Shown piece by piece: positions 7,632 to 16,204 of a stretch of DNA of 64,000 nt; position 1 is the first letter of the stretch; every line of letters begins with the position of its first letter. The stretch lies in contig NZ_FWXO01000004.1 in the NCBI RefSeq assembly GCF_900176415.1, forward strand, positions 309,339 through 373,338, written 5' to 3'. A program made the translations under genes and the position numbers. The notes below the pieces were generated by a model. It was not told the DNA's origin. It saw only the letters and a list, made by a program, of their open reading frames with translations, and did no database searches. The stretch is from Cellulophaga tyrosinoxydans (GTDB lineage Bacteria; Bacteroidota; Bacteroidia; Flavobacteriales; Flavobacteriaceae).

Positions 7632-10600
7632 TATTTTTATTTGTTAAGTTTTTTAATAACTTTTTTATCTCTCTAAGCTTAGCCTGGGTTTTACTCTCTC
7701 CCTCGCTATTTCTTATTAATTCTTCTGAAACAGGCTCAGTAGCCTCACCTTTAATTAATCCACGACCGTCTGCCAAGTTTGCAAAAATGAAATAAAGTCC
7801 AGGAATAACTAATACCCCGAAAATGGTACCGATTAACATACCTCCCATTGCCGATCCACCAATAGTTCTATTCCCAATAGCTCCTGCTCCTGAAGCAATT
7901 ACTAACGGAATTAAACCGGCTATAAATGCAAAAGAGGTCATTAAAATAGGTCTAAATCTAGCTCGTGAACCTTCTATGGCTGCTTCTAATATCGTAGCGC
8001 CTTGCCTACGCTTTTGCACAGCAAATTCCACTATCAATACCGCATTTTTACCTAAGAGGCCCACTAACATAATGACACCAATTTGGGCATAAACATCATT
8101 AGCAAGACCCATTACTTTTAATAAAGCAAAAGATCCAAAGATCCCAACGGGAAGTGAAAGAATCACCACAAACGGAAGTAAAAAACTCTCATACTGAGCA
8201 GCTAAAACCAAGTACACGAATATCAACACCACCGCGAAAATGTAGATAGATTGATTTCCTCTATTCGCTTCGTCATAAGAAAGTCCTTCCCAAGCAATAT
8301 CATACCCTCTTGGTAGGGTTTGTTGCGCCACTTCTTGAATTGCATGGATGGCATCACCCGTAGTGAAACCAGCAGCTGGAAGTCCGTTTATAGAAGCTGA
8401 ATTGTACAAATTATAACGTGTGATTTCATTAGGCCCTAACTTTTTCTCTAACGACATAAAGGCTGAATACGGTACCATTTCGCCAGTTTCATTCTTAACA
8501 AATAGTTTTTCTAAATCTGACGGAAGTGCTCTATATTCAGGAGCCGCTTGGGTATATACTTTAAAGAATCTACCAAAACGAATAAATCCTTGTTCGTAAG
8601 TACTACCAATAAGAATGTTTAAATTCTCCATAGCCTTACCTATGGTTACACCTTTCTGCATGGCTATTTTATTATTTATTTTTAGCTCATACTGTGGGTA
8701 GTTTGCAGAATAAAAAGTAAATAAACCTGTTAGTTCTTTACGTTCTCCAAGCGCTTTCATAAAATCATTATTAATTTTTTCGAAAGCATGATAATCTGTT
8801 CCATTCGTTTTATCTAACAAACGCATAGAAAATCCTCCAGAAGACCCAAAACCAGGTACCGCTGGTGGCTCAAAATATTCTATTACAGCACCTAGATCTT
8901 TGGTTTCTTCCTCAAGCAATTCCATAATCTCATGTACGGAATGCTCACGTTCATGCCAAGGTTTAAGGTTGATAAGACAGGTACCTGCATTGGAACCTCT
9001 TCCCTCTGTCATAATTTCATAACCTGCCAATGAAGAAACAGATTCTACTCCATCCATTTCTTCACAAATTTTTTGCAACTTTCTAGCAACATCATTAGTA
9101 CGCTCTAAAGTAGCTCCTGGTGGTGTTTGAATAATAGCATAGATCATCCCTTGATCTTCATTAGGGATAAAACCAGCTGGTAATAACTTATTAGTAATTA
9201 CAATTCCTGCACAAAAGGCAATTAAAATTCCGAAGGTTACTACTCTTCTTGCTACAATTTTATTTAGAATTTTAACATACTTGCCCGTTAGCCTTTCAAA
9301 ACCTTTATTAAACCAATCTATAAAACGATCTATTGGGGATTTTTTTCTTGCTTTACCATGATTATTCTTTAATAACATGGCGCATAAAACAGGGGTTAAA
9401 GTCAGTGCGACTACTGCAGAGATGATAATAGATCCCGCCATGGTAATAGAGAATTGACGGTAAAACACACCTACAGGCCCCGACATAAATGAAATAGGAA
9501 TAAACACAGATACCATTACTAATGTTATGGCAATAATTGCCCCTCCAATTTCTTCTAAAACTGCTTGTGAAGCTTTAAAAGGCGTGAGATGTTCCTCTTC
9601 CATTTTAACATGGACCGCCTCTACCACCACAATAGCATTATCTACCACAATACCAATGGCTAATACTAGAGCAAATAATGTAATTAAGTTGATGGATAGG
9701 CCAAATAACTGCATTACAAAGAAAGCCCCAATTAATGATACTGGTACGGCTATAATAGGAATTAATGTAGATCGCCAATCTCCTAAAAACAAGAATACAA
9801 CAATGGCAACCAAAATAAATGCATCTCTTAAAGTATGTATTACCTGATCTATAGAAGCGTCTAAGAAATTAGACACATCATAACTAATTTTATAATCAAC
9901 TCCAGGTGGTAAATCCTTCTTTAACTCGGTTAACTTTTCCTTTACTGCATCAATAACATCCTTTCCGTTACTACCAACTGTTTGTTTTAAAATAATTGAT
10001 GCTGATGGGTGTCCGTCTAAGTTGGAATAAATATCAAAAAATTCGCTTCCTAATTCAACCTCTGCTACATCTTTTAATTTGAGTATTTCACCTTCTTCAT
10101 TAGCTTTAATGATGATGTTTTCGTATTGCTCAGGTTCATTATATCTTCCTTCGTAGGTAAGTACATACTCTAATGACTGCGATGTTTTACCAGAGCTACC
10201 ACCCAAGCGACCAGGTCTCGCAATAATACTTTGGTCTTGCATAGCCTCCATAACTTCTTCTGCAGAAATATTATAAGCGCGCATACGATCTGGTTTTAAC
10301 CAAACACGCATTGCATATTTTCGGCTACCTAAAATTTGTGCACTTGCGATACCATTAATACGCTGAATCTCTGGGATAACTTTGGTATAGGCATAGTTGT
10401 ACAGAAACAATTCATCATCACTCTCTTGTGTACTATACAAGTTAACATACATCAACATACTAGGTTGAATAGGTGTAATTACAACACCTTCTCTTTGCAC
10501 CAGCTCAGGTAACAAAGGCATTACTTGATCCACTCTTGTCTTCACCATTACCACCGCCTGATTGGGGTCTGTACCAGGCTCAAAGATGATACGCATGGTT

Positions 10601-10863
10601 CCCTCACCTGCACTTGTTGCATCCGAAGCTATATAGCGCATCCCTTGCACACCATTAATTGCTGTTTCTAAAGGTATAAGCGTAGAATTTACTAATACAT
10701 CGGCACTAGCACCTGGATAGGCGATAAAAATATTGACTGTTGTAGGCGCAATTTCTGGAAACTGAGAAATTGGCAACTGTTTAATGGCTAATAAGCCGGT
10801 AAACACGATTATAACCGATATGACAATAGCCAGTACCGGTCTTTTTATAAAATTATTAAACAT
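7621..10863 (-). CDS. RND multidrug efflux pump, inner-membrane subunit (HAE1/AcrB family)
   Basis: The 1080 residues match AcrB-type pumps in length and layout: transmembrane helix at residues 10-28, large periplasmic porter and docking loops, a helix bundle from about 345, a second periplasmic loop, and a second bundle from about 870. Family signatures are FIKRPVLA, YPGASADVLVNSTLIPLE, GIVVDNAIVVVEAV and GLLGKNAVLIVEFA. The proton-relay position equivalent to AcrB Asp407 is D408, but the next residue, an Asp in AcrB, is Asn409; the relay Lys in GLLGKNA is kept. The tail after residue 1030 is charged and not conserved. It exports amphiphilic compounds in complex with the adaptor (10889-11971) and outer-membrane factor. 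Confidence 0.95.
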   Translation of the reverse strand: MFNNFIKRPVLAIVISVIIVFTGLLAIKQLPISQFPEIAPTTVNIFIAYPGASADVLVNSTLIPLETAINGVQGMRYIASDATSAGEGTMRIIFEPGTDPNQAVVMVKTRVDQVMPLLPELVQREGVVITPIQPSMLMYVNLYSTQESDDELFLYNYAYTKVIPEIQRINGIASAQILGSRKYAMRVWLKPDRMRAYNISAEEVMEAMQDQSIIARPGRLGGSSGKTSQSLEYVLTYEGRYNEPEQYENIIIKANEEGEILKLKDVAEVELGSEFFDIYSNLDGHPSASIILKQTVGSNGKDVIDAVKEKLTELKKDLPPGVDYKISYDVSNFLDASIDQVIHTLRDAFILVAIVVFLFLGDWRSTLIPIIAVPVSLIGAFFVMQLFGLSINLITLFALVLAIGIVVDNAIVVVEAVHVKMEEEHLTPFKASQAVLEEIGGAIIAITLVMVSVFIPISFMSGPVGVFYRQFSITMAGSIIISAVVALTLTPVLCAMLLKNNHGKARKKSPIDRFIDWFNKGFERLTGKYVKILNKIVARRVVTFGILIAFCAGIVITNKLLPAGFIPNEDQGMIYAIIQTPPGATLERTNDVARKLQKICEEMDGVESVSSLAGYEIMTEGRGSNAGTCLINLKPWHEREHSVHEIMELLEEETKDLGAVIEYFEPPAVPGFGSSGGFSMRLLDKTNGTDYHAFEKINNDFMKALGERKELTGLFTFYSANYPQYELKINNKIAMQKGVTIGKAMENLNILIGSTYEQGFIRFGRFFKVYTQAAPEYRALPSDLEKLFVKNETGEMVPYSAFMSLEKKLGPNEITRYNLYNSASINGLPAAGFTTGDAIHAIQEVAQQTLPRGYDIAWEGLSYDEANRGNQSIYIFAVVLIFVYLVLAAQYESFLLPFVVILSLPVGIFGSFALLKVMGLANDVYAQIGVIMLVGLLGKNAVLIVEFAVQKRRQGATILEAAIEGSRARFRPILMTSFAFIAGLIPLVIASGAGAIGNRTIGGSAMGGMLIGTIFGVLVIPGLYFIFANLADGRGLIKGEATEPVSEELIRNSEGESKTQAKLREIKKLLKNLTNKNNEE

Positions 10864-10888
10864 TTTTTTTTTAGGAATTAGGTGGCTA

Positions 10889-11971
10889 TTACTCAGCGTA
10901 TAGCGCTAAATTGGAAATGACTGATTTTGGCTCAACAAACTCTGATTCAATTTTTTGTTTGTCTTTTACCATTCGTATCCCATCGAGAATTATTTTATCA
11001 TTTTCCGACAGTCCTTTGCTTACAATAAACAAATGAGGTAATTCTCCTCCCACCACTATTTCCCTTTGTCTTACAACATTATCCTTATCTACGATGAACA
11101 CATACTTTTTATCAAGAATTTCGAAAGTTGCTTTTTGCGGAATTATAATGACATCTTTAAAAGGAACTTTCATAAGAATACTGCCTGTTTCACCATGACG
11201 TAAAATACCATCAGGATTGTTAAAAGTGGCTCTAAACGCAATGTTTCCGGTTTCATTATTAAAATCGGCCTCAATAGTTTCTACAATTCCTGACTGGTTA
11301 AACTGTTTGTTATTTGCCATTAATAGATTAACTACTTTTTTACTGCCTTTCTCTGAACTCATGATATAGTCTAAATACTCAGCTTCTGGAACGTTAAAGT
11401 ACACCCACATTTTACTGTTGTCAGACAGTGTGGTTAATAACTCCCCTTCGTCTAAAAGACTACCTTCTCGTACCTCCAAATGATCCATAATACCATCGAA
11501 TGGCGCTTTAATATTTGTAAAGCCTAAATGTGTTTTTGCTAAAGACACTTCTGCATTGGCTTTTTCATATTTTGCTTTTGCCATTGCTAATTCGTTTGCA
11601 GAAACTACGTTGCCATCGGCTAAAAGTTTAGTGTTTTGCAACTCAATTTCAGCTACTTTAGCCTCCGCAGCTGCTTTTTGCAAGTCTGCCTGATAAACGT
11701 TTTGCATGATTTGGAACATTTGTTGTCCCTTTTTTACCGATTGACCTTCGTCAACTGAGATTTGTTTTAAATATCCTTTTTCTAAAGCACGTAACTCAAT
11801 ATGTCTAATGGCATGTATTTGACTCACGTAATCTTTTATTATTATTGTGTCTTTTTTAATCGGACTTGTAACTAAGAATTTTGCTTCCTCTTTTTTTTCT
11901 TCTTTTTTAGAGTTGCAACTTGTGATAAGTAATAACACAAGTAAACTATTAATCAAATGAATTTTCTTCAT
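10889..11971 (-). CDS. RND efflux periplasmic adaptor lipoprotein (AcrA/HlyD family)
   Basis: First gene of the three-gene efflux operon, 25 bases before the pump gene. The 360-residue protein begins with a lipoprotein signal ending LLITSC (Cys at residue 19) and a Lys/Glu-rich linker. The membrane-fusion-protein order is visible: a lipoyl half (GYLKQISVDEGQSVKKGQQM), an alpha-hairpin of about 45 residues rich in Ala, Lys and Glu, the second lipoyl half (NIKAPFDGIMDHLEVREGSL) and beta-barrel domains (DNSKMWVYFNVPE). It links pump and channel in the periplasm. No local repressor gene is present; a palindrome at 12055-12071 upstream is a candidate control site. Confidence 0.93.
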   Translation of the reverse strand: MKKIHLINSLLVLLLITSCNSKKEEKKEEAKFLVTSPIKKDTIIIKDYVSQIHAIRHIELRALEKGYLKQISVDEGQSVKKGQQMFQIMQNVYQADLQKAAAEAKVAEIELQNTKLLADGNVVSANELAMAKAKYEKANAEVSLAKTHLGFTNIKAPFDGIMDHLEVREGSLLDEGELLTTLSDNSKMWVYFNVPEAEYLDYIMSSEKGSKKVVNLLMANNKQFNQSGIVETIEADFNNETGNIAFRATFNNPDGILRHGETGSILMKVPFKDVIIIPQKATFEILDKKYVFIVDKDNVVRQREIVVGGELPHLFIVSKGLSENDKIILDGIRMVKDKQKIESEFVEPKSVISNLALYAE

Positions 11972-12054
11972 TTTAAATTATATTTTTTAATTATTGAAAG
12001 TAAAATTGATTGATTGGAATACACGGCAGATGAACCTGCTGCATACCAAATTGG

Positions 12055-12071
12055 ATACTCCAAAGGAGTAT
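12055..12071. promoter_or_regulatory. 17-base palindrome upstream of the efflux operon
   Basis: ATACTCC-AAA-GGAGTAT is a perfect inverted repeat with 7-base arms, 84 bases upstream of the adaptor start codon. Its size and symmetry suit a dimeric regulator, but a bound protein is only inferred. A second short repeat, AAAGGG-ATTTA-CCCTTT (12079-12095), follows and could instead help terminate the small gene at 12122-12547. Confidence 0.35.
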
Positions 12072-12121
12072 GATTCATAAAGGGATTTACCCTTTAAAAC
12101 CTAAATAAAAAGGAAAGAATA

Positions 12122-12547
12122 TCAAATTAATAAAACCTGATACTTTAAAAAAATTTTGTTAGCAAAAGTAAAGTTATCAGTTGCAGTTAGCCGTACGCTT
12201 TGCTGATAATCTTCTAATAAACAACGTAAATCATTACCCTGAAATACATGTAAACTATTACCATTCTTTAAATGATTAGAATGATCTGATGTTTTTATTT
12301 CTTCAAATTCGAGAACATCTACTATTGTAACCGATAAACCTTTGGAATGATTTGTGTTTTGTGCATTTAAAAAGGCACTTAAATACACATCATTAACCAA
12401 GTTAACATTAGAGTCCTCAGAAGTGGAGCAATCAATACTATCGGAATGATATAGAGAAAATATTGTTGAGTTCGCATTTAGATTTGCGAATCCGACTAGC
12501 AAAAGCGTGCTTAAGCCAAGTAAATAACTATAAAGTTTTCTCTTCAT
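12122..12547 (-). CDS. Small secreted protein of unknown function
   Basis: A 141-residue frame with a clear signal peptide (residues 1-25, hydrophobic LLGLSTLLLVGFANLNA). The mature part is polar, with Cys residues near positions 39 and 109 that could pair in the periplasm, and no family I recognise. It lies on the same strand as the efflux operon, 150 bases upstream, with small inverted repeats between, so it is probably a separate unit. The export signal and the lack of a better frame support a real gene; the function is open. Confidence 0.5.
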   Translation of the reverse strand: MKRKLYSYLLGLSTLLLVGFANLNANSTIFSLYHSDSIDCSTSEDSNVNLVNDVYLSAFLNAQNTNHSKGLSVTIVDVLEFEEIKTSDHSNHLKNGNSLHVFQGNDLRCLLEDYQQSVRLTATDNFTFANKIFLKYQVLLI

Positions 12548-12833
12548 TCGGAGAACAAAATTATATCAAGAATTTATCCCTGCAAATTATTAGTATCAAA
12601 TCTTTTAGCGAATATTTCATTTTTATTAATTGCAATAGTTTTTTGCGTAAAAATCTATTTCAAATCATAAAATGGGCATCTATTTTATGAATTTATCAAA
12701 CATTTGATTCATATGCTGCAACTTATCTAAAATTAAAAACATCAATTTATTCTATTTATACCATAACTTTAAGTGATATAAAACAAAACAATCACCTAAA
12801 AACAAATAATAGAAAGATCTTTTTTAGAAAAAT

Positions 12834-13475
12834 CTAGTTTTTATCTTCTAGCAAGGGTACAAAGCGGAAAGAACCATATTCTTTTTTTTCGAATTCTTTT
12901 TCAGATTTTCGGATAAAAACAGTCATTATTTGATCTTCGTCTCCAACAGGTATAACCAATTTACCCCCAATTTTTAATTGTGCTAAAAGCGGATTTGGTA
13001 CATAAGGTGCACCTGCTGTTACAATAATACCGTCGAAAGGCGCTTCTTCTGGTAATCCTTTATAACCATCACCAAAAATATATTTCTTAGGTCGATAGCC
13101 CATTTTAGTGAAAAACAATTTGGTTTTCTTGAACAATTCTAATTGTCTTTCTATGGTATATACTTTTGCCTTTAAATGCAATAAAACAGCTGTTTGATAG
13201 CCACTCCCTGTGCCTATTTCTAATATTTTATAATTTGGCTTTACCTCCAACAACTCGGTTTGAAAGGCAACAGTGTAGGGTTGTGAAATTGTTTGCTCCG
13301 CTCCTATTGGAAACGCTTTATCTTGATATGCATGATCTTCAAAACTACTATCTAAGAATAAATGGCGAGGTACAGCTTTAATTGCTTCTATTACATTCTT
13401 AGCCATAATACCCTTTTCTACAAGTATTTCAGCCAATTTATTGCGCATGCCTTTATGCTTATGTGTATCTTTCAA
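12834..13475 (-). CDS. pcm: Protein-L-isoaspartate O-methyltransferase
   Basis: The 213-residue enzyme transfers a methyl group from SAM to L-isoaspartyl residues of damaged proteins, starting their repair. Visible signatures are PRHLFL, the substrate-loop AFPIGAEQTISQPYTVA, the SAM-binding motif LEIGTGSGYQTAVL and the later GGKLVIPVG. Length matches the bacterial family (about 210). It is a single gene, divergent from the oxidoreductase operon whose promoter begins about 100 bases away. Confidence 0.93.
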   Translation of the reverse strand: MKDTHKHKGMRNKLAEILVEKGIMAKNVIEAIKAVPRHLFLDSSFEDHAYQDKAFPIGAEQTISQPYTVAFQTELLEVKPNYKILEIGTGSGYQTAVLLHLKAKVYTIERQLELFKKTKLFFTKMGYRPKKYIFGDGYKGLPEEAPFDGIIVTAGAPYVPNPLLAQLKIGGKLVIPVGDEDQIMTVFIRKSEKEFEKKEYGSFRFVPLLEDKN

Positions 13476-13576
13476 TGGGTTTGGTTTTGAGCTACGAAGT
13501 TAAAAAAACAGACGTATAAATCTTGATTAAATAATTTAAAAAAATATATTAAAATGCTTTTTCTCTGTAAATCAAA

Positions 13577-13607
13577 TTGCAAATCGATTTAAGTATCCCT
13601 ATTTTTG
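13577..13607 (+). promoter_or_regulatory. Promoter of the 13622-21165 operon
   Basis: TTG (13577-13579), 20 bases, TATTTTTG (13600-13607): full match to the Bacteroidota -33/-7 pattern. The ATG at 13622 follows 14 bases after the -7 box, so transcription should start only a few bases before it. The alternative upstream TTG start codon of the same frame is the -33 element itself, which argues for the ATG. Confidence 0.7.
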
Positions 13608-13621
13608 AAAAAATAATTTTT

Positions 13622-14581
13622 ATGCTCAAAATTGGGGTTCTCGGCGCAGGACATCTTGGAAAAATTCACTTACGATTACTAAATCAATCTGAAAAATATC
13701 ATTTAATAGGTTTTTACGATCCTGATGCTATCAATGGAAAAAAAGTAGCAGATGAATTTGGCTATACTTATTTTGATAATATCAATAAATTAATTGATGC
13801 TGTTGATGTCGTCGATATTGTTACTCCTACGTTATCACATTTTGATTGCGCTAAAAAGGCTATTGAAAAAGGCCGACATATTTTTATTGAAAAACCAATT
13901 ACCAACACACTTGAAGAGGCGGAAGAATTGCTTTTTTTAGAAAGAAAACATACTATAAAAGGTCAAGTTGGTCATGTAGAACGTTTTAATCCTGCATTCT
14001 CTGCAGTGAAAAATATGATTCACAATCCTATGTTTATAGAAACACATAGATTGGCAGAATTTAATCCAAGAGGTACCGATGTACCAGTGGTTTTAGATCT
14101 AATGATTCATGATATAGATGCAATACTGAGTGTTGTACATTCTAAAGTAAAAAATATTAATGCTAGTGGTGTTTCTGTAATTAGCAATTCTCCAGATATT
14201 GCTAATGCCAGAATAGAATTTGAAAATGGGTGCGTTGCTAATCTTACAGCTAGTAGAATATCACTCAAAAACATGCGTAAATCTCGCTTTTTTCAAAAAG
14301 ATGCTTATATATCTGTCGATTTTTTAGAAAAGAAGGTTGAAGTGGTAAAAATGAAAGATGCCCCTGAGAAACCAGGAGATTTTGATATGATTCTACAAAA
14401 TGCAGAAGGGGTAAAAAAGCAAATCTATTTTGAGAATCCAGATATTGAAAATAATAATGCCATTTTAGACGAGTTAGAAACTTTTGCTGATGCTATAAAT
14501 AATGACACTACTCCAGTAGTTAGCCTTGAACAAGGTACAAATGCTTTAAGAGTAGCCTTACAAGTAATCGCATCTTTTTAA
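13622..14581 (+). CDS. Gfo/Idh/MocA-family oxidoreductase
   Basis: The 319-residue protein begins at the ATG after the promoter. The N-terminal Rossmann fold shows GVLGAGHLGKIHLRLL (NAD(P) binding) and the family EKP motif in IFIEKPITNT; the second half (AEFNPRGTDVPVVLDLMIHDIDAI) matches the substrate-binding domain, with the H-D-I-D pair typical of the family. Members oxidise or reduce sugars and related compounds; the substrate cannot be read from the sequence. First gene of a long operon, 12 bases before the hydroxyacyl-CoA dehydrogenase. Confidence 0.88.
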   Translation: MLKIGVLGAGHLGKIHLRLLNQSEKYHLIGFYDPDAINGKKVADEFGYTYFDNINKLIDAVDVVDIVTPTLSHFDCAKKAIEKGRHIFIEKPITNTLEEAEELLFLERKHTIKGQVGHVERFNPAFSAVKNMIHNPMFIETHRLAEFNPRGTDVPVVLDLMIHDIDAILSVVHSKVKNINASGVSVISNSPDIANARIEFENGCVANLTASRISLKNMRKSRFFQKDAYISVDFLEKKVEVVKMKDAPEKPGDFDMILQNAEGVKKQIYFENPDIENNNAILDELETFADAINNDTTPVVSLEQGTNALRVALQVIASF

Positions 14582-14593
14582 ACGAATATAATT

Positions 14594-15484
14594 ATGAAAA
14601 ACATAGCAGTTATAGGCGCTGGAACAATGGGCAATGGAATTGCACACGTTTTTGCACAAAACGGGTTTCAGGTTCATCTTATTGATATTTCAGCAGCATC
14701 TTTAGAGAAAGGTCTAGCAACAATTACCAAAAATTTAGATCGGATGATTGCTAAGGATGCCATCACCGAGGCTAATAAAGCGGTTACGCTTGCGAATATA
14801 AAAACCTTTACAACTTTAAGTGAGGGTGTTGCTCAATCTGACTTAGTAGTGGAAGCTGCAACGGAGAATATTGATTTAAAATTAAAGATTTTTAGAGAAT
14901 TAGATTCTGTTTGCAATGAAGATACAGTCCTTGCAACAAATACTTCGTCAATATCCATAACACATATTGCATCGGTCACTAGCAGGCCAGATAAGGTTAT
15001 TGGAATGCATTTTATGAATCCCGTGCCTATTATGAAATTGGTAGAGATTATTAGAGGCTACAATACTTCTGATGTAGTAACCCAGCAAATTATGGACTTG
15101 TCCATTAAACTTGGAAAAACACCTACCGAAGTAAATGATTACCCAGGTTTTGTGGCTAATAGAATTTTAATGCCCATGATTAATGAAGCCATTGAAACCT
15201 TGTATAATGGTGTTGCTGGCGTTGAAGAAATAGATACTGTTATGAAATTAGGAATGGCACACCCTATGGGTCCGTTGCAATTAGCAGATTTTATAGGCCT
15301 TGATGTTTGCCTTTCTATTTTAAACGTAATGCATGACGGATTTAAAAATCCGAAATACGCTCCTTGCCCACTGCTTGTAAATATGGTAATGGCGAAAAAA
15401 CTAGGTGTTAAATCTGGTGAAGGCTTCTATGATTATGCCACATCAAGAAAAGCAGAAATTGTAGCAAAAAGCTTTAAAAAATAA
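14594..15484 (+). CDS. hbd: 3-hydroxybutyryl-CoA dehydrogenase
   Basis: At 296 residues it has the size of the single-domain short 3-hydroxyacyl-CoA dehydrogenases. VIGAGTMGNGIAHVFAQ is the NAD-binding loop; TNTSSISITHIA, GMHFMNPVPIMKLVEII (catalytic His before NP) and the Glu of LVEII match the active site; the C-terminal domain carries GFVANRILMPMINEA and HPMGPLQLADFIGLD. It interconverts acetoacetyl-CoA and 3-hydroxybutyryl-CoA (or longer homologues) in the cytoplasm. Cotranscribed with its neighbours (12 and 16 bases away). Confidence 0.92.
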   Translation: MKNIAVIGAGTMGNGIAHVFAQNGFQVHLIDISAASLEKGLATITKNLDRMIAKDAITEANKAVTLANIKTFTTLSEGVAQSDLVVEAATENIDLKLKIFRELDSVCNEDTVLATNTSSISITHIASVTSRPDKVIGMHFMNPVPIMKLVEIIRGYNTSDVVTQQIMDLSIKLGKTPTEVNDYPGFVANRILMPMINEAIETLYNGVAGVEEIDTVMKLGMAHPMGPLQLADFIGLDVCLSILNVMHDGFKNPKYAPCPLLVNMVMAKKLGVKSGEGFYDYATSRKAEIVAKSFKK

Positions 15485-15500
15485 TTTAGAAAGATTATAT

Positions 15501-16151
15501 ATGTCCATCGCTGAAAATCTAAAAATTATTAAACAAAATATTCCTAAAGAAGTGACTTTAGTGGCTGTTTCTAAAACAAAACCTATTGCTGACTTAATGG
15601 AAGCGTATGAAGCAGGACAACGCATTTTTGGAGAAAATAAGATTCAAGAAATGACCCAGAAATGGGAAGCATTACCTAAAGACATTGAATGGCATATGAT
15701 TGGACATGTACAAACCAACAAGGTTAAATACATGGCGGAATACGTTGCTTTGGTACATGGCGTAGATAGTTTTAAACTACTAAAAGAAATTAATAAACAG
15801 GCTAAAAAACATCATAGGACAATTAATTGCCTTTTACAAGTGCATATTGCAGAAGAAGAAACTAAATTTGGTTTAGATAAAACCGAATTGTTAGAGCTAC
15901 TAAACTCTGATGAATTTAATGCGTTGAAGAATATTAAAGTGATTGGTTTAATGGGTATGGCCACATTTACTGATAATGAAGTTCAAGTTAGAAAAGAATT
16001 CAAATCACTTTACGCTTTATTTAAAGATGCAAAAACAATAGTTAATACCTTAGATACAGTCTCCATGGGAATGAGTGGAGATTACAAAATTGCAATAGAA
16101 GAAGGCAGTACAATGGTACGAATAGGAAGTAGTATTTTTGGCAGTAGATAA
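15501..16151 (+). CDS. YggS-family pyridoxal phosphate homeostasis protein
   Basis: The 216 residues match the YggS/PROSC family: a single alanine-racemase-like barrel that binds PLP through the Lys in VAVSKTKP (K25) and has no known catalytic reaction. Other landmarks are FGENKIQE, WHMIGHVQTNKVKY, GLMGMATF and the phosphate-binding end SMGMSGDYKIAIEEGSTMVR followed by IGSSIFGSR. It buffers free PLP and so amino-acid metabolism. Mid-operon. Confidence 0.92.
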   Translation: MSIAENLKIIKQNIPKEVTLVAVSKTKPIADLMEAYEAGQRIFGENKIQEMTQKWEALPKDIEWHMIGHVQTNKVKYMAEYVALVHGVDSFKLLKEINKQAKKHHRTINCLLQVHIAEEETKFGLDKTELLELLNSDEFNALKNIKVIGLMGMATFTDNEVQVRKEFKSLYALFKDAKTIVNTLDTVSMGMSGDYKIAIEEGSTMVRIGSSIFGSR

Positions 16152-16204
16152 GAAAGTAATCATACCAAAAAAAAACAGATATAATTGAATTCTGAATACA
16201 AGCG

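Noticed and set aside
12698..12711. Palindrome ATCAAACATTTGAT between pcm and the small secreted gene
   Set aside because: Short, AT-rich, with no clear promoter beside it; compatible with chance.
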